Part shown: positions 6,285-9,733 of the stretch, piece after piece
Position numbering within the stretch: the stretch's first letter is position 1
How the letters are laid out: each line of letters begins with the position of its first letter
From: Methanobacteriota archaeon
Lineage (GTDB): Archaea; Thermoplasmatota; Poseidoniia; Poseidoniales; Poseidoniaceae
Direction: 5' to 3'
Assembly: GCA_002719475.1 (NCBI GenBank)
Contig: PBHQ01000019.1
Location: 9,119-18,851 of the forward strand
Length of the DNA: 9,733 nt
Notes under the pieces: model-generated
What the model saw: only the letters and a program-made list of their open reading frames with translations
What the model was told of the DNA's origin: nothing
The model's database searches: none
Translations under genes and position numbers: made by a program

Positions 6285-7117
6285 TCATCAGAGTTAACCG
6301 AGGTGGAAAGGCTGGTGCACCATCTTTTTTCAGTGGTATGTCTGAAATTTTTCGTAACGTTGTTGCACATAGAAACTTGACTAAACATATGATTTCAAAA
6401 GATTTGAAATTAGCTTATCATGGTACTTTTCTTGGTTATGCATGGACTTTGTTGGAACCGATATTCTTGACTTTGATATTTTATGTTCTATTTCACATCT
6501 TGAGGGGTGGAGCAGATGAGTTTTTGGCGTTGAAAGTGATGCTTGGAATATTGTTTTACACTTGCTTTTCTAGAACCGTTTCTTCGTGCACTAATTCCTT
6601 GGTTGCTAATACTTCTCTGATAAATCAAGTCTATTTTCCAAGAGAGATATTCCATGTGAGTATCATTGGGTATCAGTTGTTAAGGTTGCTAATGAGTTTG
6701 TTTGTTATCATCCCGATGATGTTTTGGTGGAAAATTGCACCTACACCCTATATGATGTTGCTATTGCTTGCATCATTAGGGGTCTCAATGTTGGCACTTG
6801 GTTTGGGATTCATAACATCAGTGATTCAAGTTAGAGTTAGAGATCTTTCACAATTTGTCTCAATCATATTACGAGCTGGTTTCTTCCTTTCTGGGGTTTT
6901 TTATGGTGCTGAACATGTTCCTGAAGAATGGTTAGACCTGCATTTATTGAATCCAGTTGCTACAAATATTGAGTTGGCTCGGAGTGCCGTATTAGGAGAT
7001 ATGGGGGCACTCAGCTTGAAACATATTTCAGTTTCTTTGGTTTCTTCATTTGTCGTTCTATTACTTGGAATGTCTATTTTCAAAAAATATGAAGCGAGGG
7101 TGGTGAAGTTTCTATGA
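6281..7117 (+). CDS. wzm: ABC-2 type polysaccharide export permease (Wzm/TagG family)
   Basis: This is the membrane subunit of an exporter that moves a lipid-linked polysaccharide across the cytoplasmic membrane. It has 278 residues, the usual size. A cytoplasmic N-terminus contains 'HRNLTKHMISKDLKLAYHGT' (30-49), matching the 'LLxxLVxRDLKxRYxxTxLG' stretch of Wzm proteins, followed by 'LGYAWTLLEP' (51-60). About six membrane segments are visible: 51-74, 86-104, 128-150, 157-181, 190-209 and 250-267. 'YFPREIFHV' (118-126) and 'VRDLSQFVSIILRAGFFLSG' (186-205) are further family signatures. The reading frame overlaps the ATPase gene by four bases (ATGA), indicating translational coupling. ATG 6281 is used; Met20 at 6338 is a plausible shorter start. 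The exported glycan is unknown: the family covers O-antigen, teichoic acid and S-layer-associated or archaeal surface glycans. Confidence 0.9.
   Translation: MVIRVNRGGKAGAPSFFSGMSEIFRNVVAHRNLTKHMISKDLKLAYHGTFLGYAWTLLEPIFLTLIFYVLFHILRGGADEFLALKVMLGILFYTCFSRTVSSCTNSLVANTSLINQVYFPREIFHVSIIGYQLLRLLMSLFVIIPMMFWWKIAPTPYMMLLLLASLGVSMLALGLGFITSVIQVRVRDLSQFVSIILRAGFFLSGVFYGAEHVPEEWLDLHLLNPVATNIELARSAVLGDMGALSLKHISVSLVSSFVVLLLGMSIFKKYEARVVKFL
7102..7106 (+). promoter_or_regulatory. Ribosome binding site of the ATPase gene
   Basis: GGTGA lies seven bases before ATG 7114 and matches the core of the archaeal Shine-Dalgarno sequence GGAGGTGA. It sits inside the end of the permease gene and supports the coupled start. 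Confidence 0.6.
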
Positions 7118-7848
7118 TCGAAGATATCGAGGCAGTCGTAGCACATGATGTGGTGCTTGATTTCCCATTCTTACATAGAGGCAAGAATTTTGCTAAAGAA
7201 AGGGTTACGAGTAGGTTTAAATTGAATTCAGGCACATATCGTGCACTTGATGGAGTTTCTTTACGAGTCAAGAAAGGTGAAGTTACCGCTTTGATTGGAC
7301 CCAATGGTGCTGGAAAGAGTACTCTGTTGAGATTGATTGCAGGAATACATCCACCAGATGAAGGAGAGATTTGGACTCGTGGCAAAGTGGACTTGTTAGC
7401 CGGAGTCGGAGCAGGGATGCAAGGCAATCTCAGTGGCATGGAAAACATCTTGTTGAGTGGGTCAATTCATGGATTAAGTAAAGAACAAATAGAGAATAAG
7501 GTGGAGTCTATAATCGAGTTCTCAGGTATTGAGGAATTCATTGACCAGCCGGTTCGAACATATTCATCTGGGATGAAGGCTCGTCTCGGTTTTTCAATTT
7601 CAACTCATATCAAGCCGGAAATACTTCTCATCGATGAGGTGTTTGGAGTTGGCGATTATCAATTCAACAAGAAGTCTAGGGAAAAAATCGCTGAGATTAT
7701 TCTAAGTGATACGACCGTTATTCTTGTTTCGCACAATATGGAATTGGTCAAATCGATCGCTGACAATGCCTATTGTATGCGCAAAGGTAGGATGGTAAGC
7801 GATGGGAGTGTTGAATCTGCAATCGAGGCTTATCGTAGGATGGTCTGA
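7114..7848 (+). CDS. wzt: ABC transporter ATP-binding protein for polysaccharide export (Wzt/TagH family, short form)
   Basis: This is the nucleotide-binding subunit that powers the adjacent permease. In 244 residues it shows Walker A GPNGAGKST (62-70), an LSG.EN stretch typical of Wzt/TagH proteins (106-111), the signature loop YSSGMKARLGFS (150-161, the 'SSGM' variant usual in this subfamily rather than LSGGQ), Walker B ILLIDE (170-175, catalytic Glu175), 'GVGD' (178-181) and the H-loop 'LVSHN' (His207). An N-terminal stretch 'VSxRF'-like (31-36) precedes the core, as in Wzt. The protein ends right after the nucleotide-binding domain. It lacks the C-terminal carbohydrate-recognition domain found in Wzt of, for example, E. 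coli O9a, so selection of a modified glycan end by Wzt is not expected. The start overlaps the permease stop, and the next gene begins nine bases after this stop. Confidence 0.93.
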   Translation: MIEDIEAVVAHDVVLDFPFLHRGKNFAKERVTSRFKLNSGTYRALDGVSLRVKKGEVTALIGPNGAGKSTLLRLIAGIHPPDEGEIWTRGKVDLLAGVGAGMQGNLSGMENILLSGSIHGLSKEQIENKVESIIEFSGIEEFIDQPVRTYSSGMKARLGFSISTHIKPEILLIDEVFGVGDYQFNKKSREKIAEIILSDTTVILVSHNMELVKSIADNAYCMRKGRMVSDGSVESAIEAYRRMV

Positions 7849-7850
7849 GG
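7847..7850 (+). promoter_or_regulatory. Ribosome binding site of the glycosyltransferase gene
   Basis: GAGG, overlapping the TGA stop of the ATPase gene, lies seven bases before ATG 7858. It supports 7858 as the start and reinitiation by ribosomes finishing the ATPase gene. Confidence 0.6.
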
Positions 7851-7857
7851 AATTTGT

Positions 7858-9733
7858 ATGCGTATCTTCCGCTCGGGTCCGAAACTCTCGGAAATTACAA
7901 TACCGAAAGATTTGATGGATCAAGAGGATTTTTTGTTAGAGGTTGCTGAAGTTTCTTCCAAGAGGTTTACCAATCTAGCAAGATTACAAAGAAATCTTTC
8001 AAAAGTGATTGACAAAGAGAATTTGGATGAACAGGTATTGGCCATTTCTCATCTGATATCTGAATTATTCAATATGAATAATGGTAGAGTTATTGCAGAG
8101 GATTTGTTTGTTGCCAGCATTAGGTTGATTTCCGAGTTGGATATGCCGCTTGCTCTAAGATTCGGCGAACAAAATCTAGATTTGATAGAATTACGCAAGG
8201 CCAGAAGGGCATTAGTGACATTTAATATGCGGGCGAACAACTTCGGTTCTGCCTTACACCTTCTGAAGGGTTTTTCTGATGATGATGAGTGGGCAAATAG
8301 ATTTAGAGAAATCGTGCAAAGACGGCTTAAAAGCCAAGAAGAATTATTGTTGAAAAGGTCAGATCCTTCACGTCGCTTCAACATTATAGCCCCTTCATCT
8401 GGGGGCCCAAGACGTTCCGATCTCAAAGTGGCTTGTCTTCTGGACCGTTTTTCATTTGATTGTTTATCTTATGAATTAGATTTGATTCCCGTTACAAAGA
8501 GAAACTGGAGAAGTGTATTACAGCGGGATGACATCGATTTTTTCCTTGCAGAATCAATCTGGAAGGGACACGATGAGGGATGGATTTTCGCTATGACTTC
8601 ATTCAATACTCCAGCAGGAACTCAATTAAGAGAAATGTTGGAGTATTGCAGGGAAAACAACTTGAAGACAGTTTTTTGGAATAAAGAGGACCCTACAAAC
8701 TTTGAATCATTCATTGAGGTTGCATCCTATTTCGATTACATTTTCACAACAGATGAAGGCTCAATCGAGAACTATATCAGGAAAATTGGGCATCAAAGAG
8801 TATATTCTATGCCATTTGCTGCACAACAACGTATTCACAATCCGGTTAGAAATACCCTGCCCAGCTTGTCAGTTTGTTTTGCAGGCTCTTGGTACTATCG
8901 AGAGCATGGGACTAGAAAAGAAGACACGAAAATGCTGGTTGAGGCGTCCACAGAATTTGGACTTGATATTTATGACCGTTTTTTTGGGACGGACGACAAG
9001 AATAGGTTTCCAAGTAAATACCTTGATTATATCAGAGGTAGCCTGTCCTATGAGGAAGTCTGCATGGCTTATCGGTCATACAAGGTTTTTTTGAATGTGA
9101 ATTCGGTTAGAGATTCAATGACAATGTTTTCTCGCAGAGTTTTTGAAATTCTGGCATCAAGTACTAGAGTACTGTCTTCACCTTCTATTGGAATGGAAAA
9201 GATGTTAGCTCAACATGTTGATGTTGCTCATGATATTATTCAAGCGAAATCAATACTTGGAAAGATATTTTCTGATGAATTCGAGTCTACAAAAACAGCA
9301 CATGCTGCATATCGGCACGTGATGAACAATCATACATATGAGGTAAGAATAGAGGATATGTTACAACAGATTGGTTTTGAGAACAAGAGTGGATTCAATG
9401 CACTTATTTCTTGTATCACTTGTACCAAAAGGGTAGATTTTCTTCCATTTGTGCTTGAAAATTTCGCTCGACAAAATTACCAAAATAAGGAACTCGTGAT
9501 TGTTGTTGAAGCAAATGATGAGAGATTTGAAGAGTGCAAGGAAATAGTTGGAAACAGACCTGAAATAAGATTGATTCAAGTTGATTCTGATATATCTCTA
9601 GGTGAGTGTTTAAACATTGGAATTGACGAATCAAATGGTGCCATAATTTCGAAGTTTGATGATGATGATTATTACCTGGAGAACTATCTTTCAGATTCGA
9701 TCATCCCTTTCCGATATACAGACGCGCAGATTA
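7858..9733 (+). CDS. Two-domain glycosyltransferase: CgeB-like (GT-B) domain followed by GT2-like (GT-A) domain, cut by the window edge
   Basis: The frame starting ATG CGT ATC at 7858 stays open to the window end, giving at least 625 residues. Residues 1-170 are mostly charged and helical, with no recognised motif. Residues about 185-490 resemble CgeB-type glycosyltransferases: 'FFLAESIWKGHDEGW', 'YCRENNLKTVFWNKEDPTNF' (263-282), 'FDYIFTTDE' (292-300), 'IGH.RVYSMPFAAQ' (310-323), 'FLNVNSV' (411-417) and 'SRRVFEILASS' (425-435). The last is the conserved GT-B C-terminal sugar-nucleotide region. From about 514 a GT2-like domain begins: 'ALISCITCTKR' (515-525), 'NFARQNYQNKELVIVVEAND', and an acidic 'SKFDDDDYY' (D601-604) in the position of the DxD metal/nucleotide-sugar motif. 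The protein probably adds sugars to the glycan exported by the ABC transporter encoded just upstream. No membrane segment is seen in the visible part, so a cytoplasmic or membrane-face location is inferred. The donor and acceptor cannot be told from sequence. The gene is A+T-rich compared with the left half of the window. Confidence 0.85.
   Translation, partial: MRIFRSGPKLSEITIPKDLMDQEDFLLEVAEVSSKRFTNLARLQRNLSKVIDKENLDEQVLAISHLISELFNMNNGRVIAEDLFVASIRLISELDMPLALRFGEQNLDLIELRKARRALVTFNMRANNFGSALHLLKGFSDDDEWANRFREIVQRRLKSQEELLLKRSDPSRRFNIIAPSSGGPRRSDLKVACLLDRFSFDCLSYELDLIPVTKRNWRSVLQRDDIDFFLAESIWKGHDEGWIFAMTSFNTPAGTQLREMLEYCRENNLKTVFWNKEDPTNFESFIEVASYFDYIFTTDEGSIENYIRKIGHQRVYSMPFAAQQRIHNPVRNTLPSLSVCFAGSWYYREHGTRKEDTKMLVEASTEFGLDIYDRFFGTDDKNRFPSKYLDYIRGSLSYEEVCMAYRSYKVFLNVNSVRDSMTMFSRRVFEILASSTRVLSSPSIGMEKMLAQHVDVAHDIIQAKSILGKIFSDEFESTKTAHAAYRHVMNNHTYEVRIEDMLQQIGFENKSGFNALISCITCTKRVDFLPFVLENFARQNYQNKELVIVVEANDERFEECKEIVGNRPEIRLIQVDSDISLGECLNIGIDESNGAIISKFDDDDYYLENYLSDSIIPFRYTDAQI

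Noticed and set aside
8702..9094. 130-residue open frame on the plus strand
   Set aside because: It is a shifted frame inside the CgeB-like domain, whose own frame is continuous across the region and carries family motifs.

Overview
The window looks like a chromosomal fragment of a planktonic archaeon, most likely Marine Group II (Candidatus Poseidoniales) or a close relative. This is inference. It rests on the large secreted protein, which has a Trp-rich beta-propeller, long Asp-rich thrombospondin type 3 repeats with 'ADAFP..P.QW' units, one C-terminal membrane helix and a short cytoplasmic tail. The purine-rich GGTGA and GAGG sites before two downstream genes fit an archaeal 16S anti-Shine-Dalgarno sequence. 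No rRNA, tRNA, CRISPR array, transposase or integrase is visible.

Layout. (1) Positions 1-443, minus strand: N-terminal part of a 1-pyrroline-5-carboxylate dehydrogenase, cut by the left edge. (2) A short divergent spacer with two adjacent perfect inverted repeats. (3) 551-1744, plus: a glycine-cleavage T-protein homologue (GcvT family). (4) 1808-5323, plus: an 1171-residue surface protein with a signal peptide, seven propeller blades, Ca-binding TSP3 repeats, a transmembrane helix and a tail. (5) 5324-6160, minus: an extended-SDR/epimerase-like protein that seems to have lost the normal cofactor and catalytic motifs. Its stop codon directly abuts the stop codon of the surface-protein gene. 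(6) 6281-9733, plus: a tightly packed polysaccharide-export operon. It holds an ABC-2 permease (Wzm/TagG type), its ATPase (Wzt/TagH type, 4-bp overlap), and a long CgeB-like plus GT2-like glycosyltransferase cut by the right edge.

The first two genes are central amino-acid metabolism (proline/glutamate and one-carbon/glycine). The rest points to the cell surface: a large Ca-binding, sequon-rich anchored protein beside machinery that builds and exports a glycan. The export operon is visibly richer in A+T than the left half, as is common for variable surface-polysaccharide loci. No gap between genes exceeds about 120 bases. I see no clearly new defence or mobile system. The most unusual items are the degenerate SDR, the fused glycosyltransferase, the two-phase TSP3 repeat architecture, and the perfect dyads at the two divergent promoters, one of which includes a start codon.
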